From contig CALKJU010000055.1 in the NCBI GenBank assembly GCA_937995535.1, forward strand, positions 1 through 64,000: a stretch of 64,000 bases of DNA, in the 5' to 3' direction. The position numbers and the translations under genes were made by a program. This DNA comes from an uncultured Alphaproteobacteria bacterium (GTDB lineage Bacteria > Pseudomonadota > Alphaproteobacteria > Geminicoccales > Geminicoccaceae). Each line of letters begins with the position of its first letter. Within the stretch, counting starts at the first letter, position 1. The notes beneath the pieces are model-generated. The model was not told the origin of the DNA, made no database searches, and worked only from the letters and a program-made list of their open reading frames with translations. Positions 7,600 to 15,322 of this stretch are shown here, piece by piece.

Positions 7600-9312
7600 T
7601 CAGCTCGACATCGCCGCCGCGGCCGACACCTCCTGCACGCGGCCGTCTTCGACCCGGTAGATCCGGTCGGCGAGATCGATGAATTCCGGCCGATGCGAGA
7701 CCGCCAGCACCGCCACCTGGCGGGCGAGGTCGCGAATCTCCCGGGCGAGGGTCGTGGCCGTCGTCGGGTCGAGGGCGCTCGTCACCTCGTCCAGAACCAG
7801 GAGCCGCGGCCGCCCGACCAGCGCGCGGGCCAGGGCGATGCGCTGCCGCTGCCCGCCGGACAGCCGTGCACCCTTCTCGCCCACGACCTCGTCGAGTCCC
7901 TCCGGCAGCGCAGCGACGAATGGCCAGGCACCGGCGGTCTCCAGCGCGGCGCGGACCTCGGCGTCACCGAGCGTCGGATCGCCCAGGGTGACGTTCGCCC
8001 TAACGGTGTCGTTGAACAGCAACAGCTCCTGCGGGACGTAGCCGACCTTGGCCCGCCAGCTCTGCAGGTCGAGGGCCTGTAGTGGCACGTCGTCGATCCG
8101 GACCTCGCCGCTGTCCGGCCGATACAAGCCGAGGATCAGGTCGATCAGGGTGGTCTTGCCCGATCCCGACGGACCGGCGAGGACCGTGAGGCCGCGCGCG
8201 GGCACGGTCAGCGACACGTCGCGGAGGACCGGCGTCTCGTCGTGGGCGAAGCGCACCCGGTCGAGACGAACCTCGCGCTCGAACCTGGCCTCGGTGCGGC
8301 CCGGGTTGGGCTCGGGCGCGGCCGTGGCCTCGGCGATCAGCTCGCGCGCCGACAGATAGGCGCTCTCGAACAGCGCCGCCTTCTGATAGGCGCGCTGGAT
8401 CTTGCCGATGCCCGAGACCAGACGGTTGATGAGCACCCCGGTCACCAGCACCTCGGAGATCGGGATCTGCCAGACGCCGACGGTCAGGTAGAGGCCGACG
8501 CCGAGGACCAGAGCCAGCAGAACGTCCTGTCCGGCGGTCAGCCCCTCGCGGCTGACGACCTGCTGGCGCAGCGCACGCCGCAGCTTGGCGATCCGCTCGG
8601 CCAGCAGGTTGGCGAAAGCCTCCTGCCGCGCCATCGCCTTGACCGGCTTGATGTTGATCAGCGTATCATTGAGGAAAACGATCAGGTCGCGGGTCCGCTC
8701 GGTCTGCCGCCAGCCGGCGCGGCGCGAGACGCGCACGAGGAAGCCCAACGCCAGCGTCATCGTCCCGCCGATCAGGTAGGCGGTCAGGGCCAGTTTCCAG
8801 GAGACGAACAGGGCGACGATGCCGAGGACCAAGGTCGAGATCGCGGCGGCGAGCAGCTCTGCCACGAGCAGGTAGGCCTGGGCGGCGCGGGTCGCGTCGT
8901 TGCTCATGGCGTTGGCGATGCGGCCCATCGGCTGATGGACGAAGAAGCTCCACCGCACGGCCATCAGGCTGGCGACCAGCCGGCGGCGCAGGTTGGCCGC
9001 GACCTCGGCGGTGGCGTAGCCGACGTAGCGCATCGCCACGAAGGTCAGGGTGGCCTTGAGGACCAGAGCGCCGACGGCAAGCGTCAGCAGCGGGCCGAGG
9101 GTCGGCTCGAGGCCGATCCGTCCGAGCGCGTCCGAAAGTGCGCGTCCGACCGGTGAAGCGTCGGTCAGTTCCGGTGCCACGGCGAGATTGATCAGCGGTA
9201 GCAGCGTGGCGAGGCCGAGACCCTCGGCGAGGCTGGCGAGCAGCATGCAGCCGAGCACCAGGACCGGTCGGGTCCCATCGGCGCGGAAGAAGATCTGGAG
9301 AAGATCACGCAT
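7600..9312 (-). CDS. Exporter-type ABC transporter, fused membrane and ATPase domains
   Basis: The 570-residue half-transporter has a six-helix membrane domain (about 1-320) and an ATPase domain (about 345-565). The ATPase has Walker A (GPSGSGKTT), the Q-loop (VGYVPQELLLF), the signature LSGGQRQR, Walker B (RLLVLDEVTSALD) and the switch histidine (AVSHRPE). It should work as a homodimer in the inner membrane. The domain order matches MsbA and the lipid, glycan and peptide exporters. The ATG at 9312 lies inside the last codons of the AI-2E family gene (8-bp overlap). The open frame upstream of that ATG is only a shadow of the neighbour. Lipid or glycan export is a contextual guess. Confidence 0.85.
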   Translation of the reverse strand: MRDLLQIFFRADGTRPVLVLGCMLLASLAEGLGLATLLPLINLAVAPELTDASPVGRALSDALGRIGLEPTLGPLLTLAVGALVLKATLTFVAMRYVGYATAEVAANLRRRLVASLMAVRWSFFVHQPMGRIANAMSNDATRAAQAYLLVAELLAAAISTLVLGIVALFVSWKLALTAYLIGGTMTLALGFLVRVSRRAGWRQTERTRDLIVFLNDTLINIKPVKAMARQEAFANLLAERIAKLRRALRQQVVSREGLTAGQDVLLALVLGVGLYLTVGVWQIPISEVLVTGVLINRLVSGIGKIQRAYQKAALFESAYLSARELIAEATAAPEPNPGRTEARFEREVRLDRVRFAHDETPVLRDVSLTVPARGLTVLAGPSGSGKTTLIDLILGLYRPDSGEVRIDDVPLQALDLQSWRAKVGYVPQELLLFNDTVRANVTLGDPTLGDAEVRAALETAGAWPFVAALPEGLDEVVGEKGARLSGGQRQRIALARALVGRPRLLVLDEVTSALDPTTATTLAREIRDLARQVAVLAVSHRPEFIDLADRIYRVEDGRVQEVSAAAAMSS

Positions 9313-10378
9313 CGTTCGGGTCGGCCGGCTCCGTCGGCTGGGTGCTCCACTCGCGCAGCAGGGCGTAGCCGACCGCGAGCAGCGTCGGTCCGAGAAAGAT
9401 GCCCAGGAACCCGAAAGCCAGAAGGCCGCCGATGACACCCAGAAAGACGAGCAGCAGGCCCATGTCGGAGCCACGGCTGATCAGGTAGGGCTTGAGGAGG
9501 TTGTCCACGCCACTGACGACGAGGCCGCCCCAGACCAGCATGAAGATGCCCCAGCCATGCTGGCCGTCGTAGAGCAGCCAAGCCGCGACGGGACCCCACA
9601 CGAGGGGCGGGCCGAGCGGCGGCAACAGGGCCAGGACGGCCGTGAGGATGCCCAGGAACAGGACCTTGTCCAGACCCACGAGCCAGAAGCCCAGGGCCGC
9701 CAGCAGGCCCTGCACCAGGGCGGTGCCGATCAGGCCGTAGACGACGCTGATGATGGTGTCCCCGGCGACCTTGAGGAGGTGGTGCGCCCGGTCGCCGGCG
9801 AGGCGATGGACGAGGGTCCGCAGGCGCTGCGCCGCAAAGCGGCCATCGCGATAGAGGAAAAACGTCGCGACCACGCTCAAGGTCAGCTCCAGCAGACCGC
9901 GGCCGACCGAGGCGGTGGCGGCCAGCACCGTGTCACGCAGGGCCGACATGTAAGGCGCCAGCAGCTCGACCAGGGTGCCGGTGTTGGCGGCGAGCTCGCT
10001 CCAGCTGCGCGCGATCTCGGCACCGAGCAGCGGGATCTGCGCCACCCAGCCGGGTGGGCCGGGCAGGCCACCGGCGGCGTAGGTCCGGACGATGTCGAAC
10101 ACCGTTCGGGCGTCGTCGGCGAGGCTCGTGCCGACCAGCACCATCGGCAGGACCAGGGCCGTCGCGAGAAGCAGCGTCATGAGCAGTGCGGCGAGCGACG
10201 CGCGACCGCCCAGCCGATGCTCCAGCCAAGCGTAGACGGGCCAGGTCGAGAACGTCAGGATCACCGCCCACATCAGTGACGATGCAAACGGCAGCAGGAC
10301 CACCGCGCAGCCGATGGCGAGGAGTGAGAGAGCGGCGATGCCGAAGCCAGCCTCGATGCGACGAGTCGAGCCGTTCAT
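9305..10378 (-). CDS. AI-2E/PerM family membrane permease
   Basis: The 357-residue protein shows the typical AI-2E family pattern: two N-terminal helices, a third around residue 60-80, a long amphipathic central part (about 90-200), and four C-terminal helices with the family motifs GLIGTALVQGLLAALGF, LLPPLGPPLVWGP and SGVDNLLKPYLIS near 290. Members are widespread secondary transporters or channels. Only a few have known roles (autoinducer-2 export, Na+/H+ exchange), so no substrate is assigned. It starts the minus-strand block that runs to the left edge and overlaps the ABC transporter gene by 8 bp, so co-expression is likely. A 102-bp divergent region separates it from the reductase gene. 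Confidence 0.85.
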   Translation of the reverse strand: MNGSTRRIEAGFGIAALSLLAIGCAVVLLPFASSLMWAVILTFSTWPVYAWLEHRLGGRASLAALLMTLLLATALVLPMVLVGTSLADDARTVFDIVRTYAAGGLPGPPGWVAQIPLLGAEIARSWSELAANTGTLVELLAPYMSALRDTVLAATASVGRGLLELTLSVVATFFLYRDGRFAAQRLRTLVHRLAGDRAHHLLKVAGDTIISVVYGLIGTALVQGLLAALGFWLVGLDKVLFLGILTAVLALLPPLGPPLVWGPVAAWLLYDGQHGWGIFMLVWGGLVVSGVDNLLKPYLISRGSDMGLLLVFLGVIGGLLAFGFLGIFLGPTLLAVGYALLREWSTQPTEPADPNDA

Positions 10379-10480
10379 GCAATCCCCGGCACCGCCAGCG
10401 TCGGACGCGGGCGCTGGCGCGCATCGTGTAGCCGCCGCCTGCGGCCGCGTCGAGGCGGCACCCCTCGGATCGGTCCGCTC

Positions 10481-11692
10481 ATGAGCCCGGAACGGGTGCT
10501 CATCCTCGGCGCGGGACAGGCCGGCGCCCAGGTCGCGATCAGCCTGCGCCAGCTCGGCTTCCCCGGCCGGATCACGATCCTCGGTGACGAGCCCGAGCCC
10601 CCTTACCAGCGCCCGCCGCTGTCGAAGAAGTTCCTCAGCGGCGAGGTCCCGGCCGATCGTGCCTACATCAAGCCGCTCTCGTTCTACGAGCAGAGCCGCA
10701 TCGAGCTGCTCCTCGGCCGCCGCGCCGTGCTGATCGACCCGAGCAGGCAGCGGGTCGAGGACGAGCGCGGCGTCAGCCACGCCTACGACGCCCTGGCGAT
10801 CTGCACCGGCACGCGGGCGCGCCGGCTCGACCTCGAGGGCGCGACGCTCGGCGGCGTCCACTACCTGCGGACGATGGCCGACGCCGCGGCCATCCGGGCG
10901 CATGCGACGGCCGGGCTGCGCGTGGCGATCGTCGGCGGGGGCTACATCGGCCTCGAGGTCGCCGCGAGCCTCCGCCACCTCGGCTGCACCGTGACCGTGC
11001 TGGAGGCCATGCCGCGGGTCATGGCCCGCGTGGTGGCACCCGAGGTGGCCGAGTTCTACACCGCCGAGCATCGCCGAGCGGGGGTGGTGATCGAGACCGG
11101 CGTGCAGCTCGAGCGGTTCGTCGGTCGCCACAGCGTCGCTGCGGTCCGGGCTCGCGACGGACGGGAATGGCCGGCCGACCTGGTGGTGATCGGTGTCGGC
11201 GCTGTCCCCAACGATGAGTTGGCCCGTGCGGCCGGGCTCGCCTGCGACAACGGCATTCTCGTCGACAGCTTCGGCGCGACGCAGGATTCGGCGATCTCGG
11301 CCGCAGGCGACGTGACCAACCATCCGAGCGCCCTGTTCGAACGGCGCATCCGTCTCGAATCGGTGCACAACGCGATGGCCCAGGCGAAGACGGTGGCCGC
11401 CGCGATCGTCGGGCGCCCGGAGCCCTACGACGAGGTGCCGTGGTTCTGGTCGGACCAGTACGACCTGAAGCTGCAGATCGCCGGCCTCTCCGCCGCCGCG
11501 GACACCACCCTGCTGCGCGGCGACCCGGCGTCGCGCGCCTTCAGTTGCCTTTATCTCGCCCAGGGTCGGCTGGTCGCGGTCGACGCGATCAACCGGCCGG
11601 CCGACTTTATCGCCGCCAAACGGTTGATCGCGCAACGGCACGAGATCGACGTGACCAGCGCGACGGATCCGCACCGCAGGCTCGGCGGATGA
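10481..11692 (+). CDS. NAD(P)H-dependent ferredoxin/rubredoxin reductase (ThcD/CamA-like FAD protein)
   Basis: The 403-residue flavoprotein has an N-terminal FAD-binding Rossmann motif (VLILGAGQAGAQVA), the YQRPPLSKK segment common to putidaredoxin- and rhodocoxin-reductases, an NAD(P)-binding motif at about 150 (VAIVGGGYIGLEVA), the FAD-contacting AAGDVTNH near 275, and a C-terminal reductase domain with WFWSDQYDLKLQ. It would pass electrons from NAD(P)H to a [2Fe-2S] ferredoxin that feeds a P450 or Rieske oxygenase. No ferredoxin or oxygenase gene lies next to it, so the partner is elsewhere. It is transcribed alone and followed by a strong terminator. Start: the ATG at 10481, without an obvious Shine-Dalgarno sequence. 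Confidence 0.88.
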   Translation: MSPERVLILGAGQAGAQVAISLRQLGFPGRITILGDEPEPPYQRPPLSKKFLSGEVPADRAYIKPLSFYEQSRIELLLGRRAVLIDPSRQRVEDERGVSHAYDALAICTGTRARRLDLEGATLGGVHYLRTMADAAAIRAHATAGLRVAIVGGGYIGLEVAASLRHLGCTVTVLEAMPRVMARVVAPEVAEFYTAEHRRAGVVIETGVQLERFVGRHSVAAVRARDGREWPADLVVIGVGAVPNDELARAAGLACDNGILVDSFGATQDSAISAAGDVTNHPSALFERRIRLESVHNAMAQAKTVAAAIVGRPEPYDEVPWFWSDQYDLKLQIAGLSAAADTTLLRGDPASRAFSCLYLAQGRLVAVDAINRPADFIAAKRLIAQRHEIDVTSATDPHRRLGG

Positions 11693-11699
11693 ACAGACA

Positions 11700-11740
11700 G
11701 GCGCCCCGCCATCATCTGGCTGGATGGCGGGGCGCCTTTC
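11700..11740 (+). terminator. Intrinsic terminator after the ferredoxin reductase gene
   Basis: A perfect 14-bp stem (11700-11713 pairing with 11723-11736) encloses a 9-base loop and is followed by TTTC. It begins 7 bases after the reductase stop codon and lies between two convergent genes, so it can stop transcription from both sides, although the T-run is short. Confidence 0.85.
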
Positions 11741-11764
11741 AGAGCTTGTTCGATCTCCGCCCCG

Positions 11765-13276
11765 CTAGGGTGCGTCGAACAGGGTCCCGTCGAGTTTCAC
11801 CTGGGTCAGCCCGTTTGTGTAGAAGTCGACGAGCACGATCCGGTCGCCGGCGTCGAGCGGGCTGGTGATGCGCAGATCGTTCCCGACCCGCGTCAGGACC
11901 ATGCTGGCGCCGCTGCCGTTCAGGCTGCCGATCAGGTCGATGTTCTCACCGTCCTCGTAGTCCATGATCGTGTCGACCTGCGATCCCGGTCCGAAGAGGA
12001 ACGTATCGACACCGCCGGCTGCGCCGGTGCCGCCGTAGATGACGTCGTTGCCGTCGTTGCCGTTGAAGATGTCGTTGCCGGCGCCGCCGAACAGGGTGTC
12101 GGCACCGCCGTCACCCTGCAGGCTGTCGTTGCCGACTCCGCCGAAGAGGGTGTCGTCACCGTTGCCGCCGCGCAGGCGCCCGTCGCCGACCCGCTGCGTG
12201 ATGATGTCGTTGCCGTCGCCGCCGAACATGGTATCGCCGCCGCTGGCGCCGCCGTCCAGCGTATCGTTGCCGCCGTCACCGAAGATCGTGTCGCCCGAGG
12301 TGCCGCCCTTGACTGTGTCGTCACCGTTGCCACCCTGGAGGCGGCCGCGGCCGTTGCCCCCCTCGATCCGGTCGTTGCCCTCACCGCCTCGCAGGACGTC
12401 GACACCGTCACCGCCGAACAGCGAATCGTCGCCGGCCCCGCCGTCCATCACATCGTTCCCGGCGTCGCCGACCATGACGTCGTTGCCGTCACCGCCGACC
12501 AGGGAGTCGTTGCCGAGTCCGGCGCGCAGGATGTCGTCGCCTGCTCCGCCGATCAGCAGGTCGTCGCCGTTACCGCCGTCGAGGAGATCCGCGTCGTTCC
12601 CGCCGGCGAGGATATCGTTGCCCTCGCCGCCGTAGAGGAGGTCCTCGCCGAGGCTCCCCTGCAGGATGTCGTTGCCGAGGCCGCCATAGAGCGAATCGTT
12701 GCCAAAGCCGCCATAGAGACCGTCATCGCCGGTGCTGCCGAACAGCGCATCCTGGTCGTTGCCGCCGTAGAGCAGGTCGTTGCCGACGCCGCCGTTCATC
12801 CGGTCGTTGCCGTTACCACCGAAGAGGCGGTCGTTGCCGTTTCCGCCGTCCAGCGAATCATCACCGTTGTTGCCTAGAATGATGTCGTCGCCATTCAAAC
12901 CGAACAGCACGTCGGCGACGTTGCTTCCCTTGAGCGTGTCGTTGCCGATCAGCGCGCTCGACATGAAGCGAAGCGCACTGGCGCCGTTCACGGTCAGCAG
13001 CTTGAACGTCCCCACCGACATCGAGATATTGCGCAGATCGAACTCGACCGTGCCGCCCGGGAGCTGCGAGATGACCCGGTTGATCAGGCCGCCGGTGATC
13101 TGCAGCTGGCCACCCACGGTCTGATAGGTGAAGCCACTGCCGAAAATCCGGAACGCGCCCCCGTCGCCCGCGGTGAGCTGCGCGTAGGTCGCACGTGCGT
13201 CGGCCACGTTGGCGATGCCGGAGAACGTGTCCGTCCGCATGTTGTAGCCGCCGATGCCGGCCTGGAAGTTGGCCAC
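11765..13276 (-). CDS. RTX (hemolysin-type calcium-binding) repeat protein
   Basis: The 503-residue protein has a short N-terminal part (about 1-105) with no signal peptide, then about 33 glycine- and aspartate-rich nonapeptides of the GGxGxDxLx type (about 110-415), then a C-terminal segment of about 80 residues that includes VDTFLFGPGSQVDTIMDYEDG, the kind of tail recognised by type I secretion systems. The nonapeptides fold into a calcium-bound parallel beta-roll outside the cell. There is no catalytic domain, so it may be a surface or matrix protein. No type I secretion genes lie in the window. Start is a GTG at 13276 with an ideal ribosome site 4 bases away. A few repeat units are degenerate (NGRGR, RVGDGR), which hints at internal duplication. 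Confidence 0.88.
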   Translation of the reverse strand: MANFQAGIGGYNMRTDTFSGIANVADARATYAQLTAGDGGAFRIFGSGFTYQTVGGQLQITGGLINRVISQLPGGTVEFDLRNISMSVGTFKLLTVNGASALRFMSSALIGNDTLKGSNVADVLFGLNGDDIILGNNGDDSLDGGNGNDRLFGGNGNDRMNGGVGNDLLYGGNDQDALFGSTGDDGLYGGFGNDSLYGGLGNDILQGSLGEDLLYGGEGNDILAGGNDADLLDGGNGDDLLIGGAGDDILRAGLGNDSLVGGDGNDVMVGDAGNDVMDGGAGDDSLFGGDGVDVLRGGEGNDRIEGGNGRGRLQGGNGDDTVKGGTSGDTIFGDGGNDTLDGGASGGDTMFGGDGNDIITQRVGDGRLRGGNGDDTLFGGVGNDSLQGDGGADTLFGGAGNDIFNGNDGNDVIYGGTGAAGGVDTFLFGPGSQVDTIMDYEDGENIDLIGSLNGSGASMVLTRVGNDLRITSPLDAGDRIVLVDFYTNGLTQVKLDGTLFDAP

Positions 13277-13280
13277 ATTG

Positions 13281-13287
13281 ACCTCCT
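13281..13287 (-). promoter_or_regulatory. Ribosome binding site that fixes the GTG start of the RTX gene
   Basis: On the minus strand this reads AGGAGGT, a full match to the anti-Shine-Dalgarno sequence, placed 4 bases before the GTG at 13276. It decides the start in the absence of a nearby ATG and suggests strong translation. Confidence 0.75.
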
Positions 13288-13374
13288 GGTTCGACCCGAT
13301 AGAGGGCGAGGTTGTTCTGGTGGGAGACGCAGGGCTTGCCTCACCACCGGTTCGAAGCAGAGCGTGGAACGAAA

Positions 13375-13433
13375 CGTGATGCGTGATCGCATGCGCCCCG
13401 CGTTTGGGTCAACGATCGGCAAACGGCATCACG
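13375..13433. repeat. Nested inverted repeats between the RTX and glcF genes
   Basis: An 8-bp perfect inverted repeat (CGTGATGC at 13375-13382, GCATCACG at 13426-13433) encloses a 6-bp one (CGTTTG at 13401-13406, CAAACG at 13420-13425). The region is the shared upstream space of two divergent genes (275 bp in all), so the repeats may be regulator sites. No known consensus was recognised. Confidence 0.35.
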
Positions 13434-13551
13434 CGCTGTCGCGCACGCCGGTACGACCGTGGCGGTGGACCGTTGCGGCGTTGCCACCATGGCCGGCGCG
13501 TGGTCAGGTAGCCGCGAGGCGTCGTTGCGCCGCCGTAGCGTCGGGGCCTTC

Positions 13552-14886
13552 ATGCAGACCAACTTCACCGCCGAGCAGCTCGCCGATCCTGGGACCCGCG
13601 AGGCCGAGCGGATCCTGCGGACCTGTGTCCATTGCGGCTTCTGCACCGCGACCTGCCCGACCTATCTGCTCCTCGGCGACGAGCTCGACAGCCCGCGCGG
13701 CCGGATCTACCTGATCAAGCAGATGCTGGAGCGTGGCGAGCCGGCGACGCCGCAGGTCGTGCGCCACCTCGATCGCTGCCTGTCCTGCCTGTCGTGCATG
13801 ACGACCTGCCCGTCCGGCGTGCACTACATGCACCTGATCGATCACGCCCGGGCGCACATCGAGCACAGCTATCGGCGACCGTTCCTCGACCGTGCCCTGC
13901 GTGCGGTCCTGGCGGTGGTACTGCCGCGCCCTGGCCTGTTCCGCGCGAGCCTGATCGGGGCACGCCTCGCGCGCGGCCTCGCCGGGCGGTTGCCGGCCGC
14001 CGGGCAGCTCGGCCGACTGCGGGCGATGCTGGAGCTGGCGCCGACCGCGCTGCCGGCGCCGACCGTGCTGGCGCGGCCGGGCGTCATCCCCGCCGAGGGT
14101 GAGCGGCGCGCCCGCGTCGCGTTGCTGGTCGGCTGCGCGCAACAGGTCCTGGCCCCGCAGATCAACGATGCGACCGTTCGCCTGCTGACGCGGCACGGGG
14201 TCGAGGTGGTCGTCGCCGAGGCGTCGGCCGCCTGCTGCGGCGCCCTCACCCACCACATGGGCAAGGAGGCGCCGGCACGGGCCGCCGCGCTGCGCCTGAT
14301 CGACGCCTGGTCACGCGAACTCGACCGCGGCGGGCTCGACGCCATCGTGATCAACGCCTCCGGCTGCGGCACGACGGTCAAGGACTACGGCTTCATGTTC
14401 CGCGATGATCCCGCTCATGCGGAGCGCGCCGCGCGGATCGCCACGCTCGCCAAGGACATCAGCGAGCTGATGGCGCAGCTCGGGCTGCGCCCGGCGGTGC
14501 GGACGAGCGATCTGGTCGTCGCCTACCACTCCGCCTGCTCCTTGCAGCACGGCCAGCAGGTGCGCACACCGCCGAAGCAGCTTCTCACCGCCGCCGGCTA
14601 CACCGTGAAGGAGCCGGCGGAAGGCCATATCTGCTGCGGCTCGGCCGGAACCTACAACATCCTGCAGCCGGAGATCGCGACGCGGCTGCGCGCGCGCAAG
14701 GTCGGCAACCTGGAGCGCCTCGGGGCGGATGTGATCGCCACCGGTAACATCGGCTGCATGACCCAGATCGCGGCCGGCACGAGCCTGCCGGTCGTGCACA
14801 CCGTCGAACTCCTCGACTGGGCGACCGGAGGTCCGCCGCCTGCGGCCCTCGCGGCCCGGTCCGCTGCGTCCCGGGCAGAGGCGTGA
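13552..14886 (+). CDS. glcF: Glycolate oxidase iron-sulfur subunit GlcF
   Basis: The 444-residue protein has two [4Fe-4S] ferredoxin motifs (cysteines 25, 28, 31, 35 and 76, 79, 82, 86) followed by two cysteine-rich CCG domains (SAACCGALTHH and EGHICCGSAG). This is the GlcF layout. With GlcD and GlcE it oxidises glycolate to glyoxylate and sends the electrons to the membrane quinone pool. glcD and glcE are not next to it but at 36.1-38.8 kb on the other strand, so the operon is split. The ATG at 13552 is preferred; the frame extends 31 codons upstream but that part is arginine-rich and unlike the family. The stop overlaps the GTG start of arfB. Confidence 0.92.
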   Translation: MQTNFTAEQLADPGTREAERILRTCVHCGFCTATCPTYLLLGDELDSPRGRIYLIKQMLERGEPATPQVVRHLDRCLSCLSCMTTCPSGVHYMHLIDHARAHIEHSYRRPFLDRALRAVLAVVLPRPGLFRASLIGARLARGLAGRLPAAGQLGRLRAMLELAPTALPAPTVLARPGVIPAEGERRARVALLVGCAQQVLAPQINDATVRLLTRHGVEVVVAEASAACCGALTHHMGKEAPARAAALRLIDAWSRELDRGGLDAIVINASGCGTTVKDYGFMFRDDPAHAERAARIATLAKDISELMAQLGLRPAVRTSDLVVAYHSACSLQHGQQVRTPPKQLLTAAGYTVKEPAEGHICCGSAGTYNILQPEIATRLRARKVGNLERLGADVIATGNIGCMTQIAAGTSLPVVHTVELLDWATGGPPPAALAARSAASRAEA

Positions 14887-15302
14887 TCGCGATCACGCCG
14901 ACGATCGCGCTCGATCCGCGCGAGGTCCGCGTCGAGCCGCTGCGCGCCTCGGGTCCCGGCGGGCAGAACGTCAACAAGGTCGAGACTGCGGTGCAGCTGC
15001 GCTTCGACGTGGCACGCAGCCCGTCACTGCCCGAGGACGTGCGCCTGCGGCTGGTGGCGCTGGCCGGCCGCCGGGTCAACTCGGAGGGCGTGCTGGTGAT
15101 CAGCGCGCAGCGCTACCGCTCGCAGGAGCGAAACCGCGTCGACGCGCTGGAGCGGCTGGCGGACCTCGTCCGGCGCGCGGCCCGGCCGGAGACACCGCGA
15201 CGGCCGACCCGGCCGACCCGCGCATCGCGCGAGCGGCGGCTCGCCGCCAAGGCGTCGCGCGCGGCCGTAAAGGCCACGCGGCGCGGCCAGGGCGAGGACT
15301 GA
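14883..15302 (+). CDS. arfB: Peptidyl-tRNA hydrolase ArfB, ribosome rescue factor
   Basis: The 139-residue protein carries the release-factor catalytic motif GPGGQNVNKV (GGQ at about 26-28) and a basic C-terminal tail (repeated R, K and A after residue 100), the tail that ArfB/YaeJ inserts into the mRNA channel of stalled ribosomes before hydrolysing peptidyl-tRNA. It lacks the codon-recognition domain of RF1 and RF2. It begins at a GTG that overlaps the glcF stop (GTGA), so its translation is coupled to glcF, an unusual partner. It ends 20 bp from the convergent P-type ATPase gene. Confidence 0.92.
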   Translation: MIAITPTIALDPREVRVEPLRASGPGGQNVNKVETAVQLRFDVARSPSLPEDVRLRLVALAGRRVNSEGVLVISAQRYRSQERNRVDALERLADLVRRAARPETPRRPTRPTRASRERRLAAKASRAAVKATRRGQGED

Positions 15303-15322
15303 CGCCGGTCGTCGATGCCAGG

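Noticed and set aside
12039-12900. CRISPR-like or tandem DNA repeats
   Set aside because: The regular GC-rich pattern is the codon pattern of RTX nonapeptides, with varied units and no spacers.
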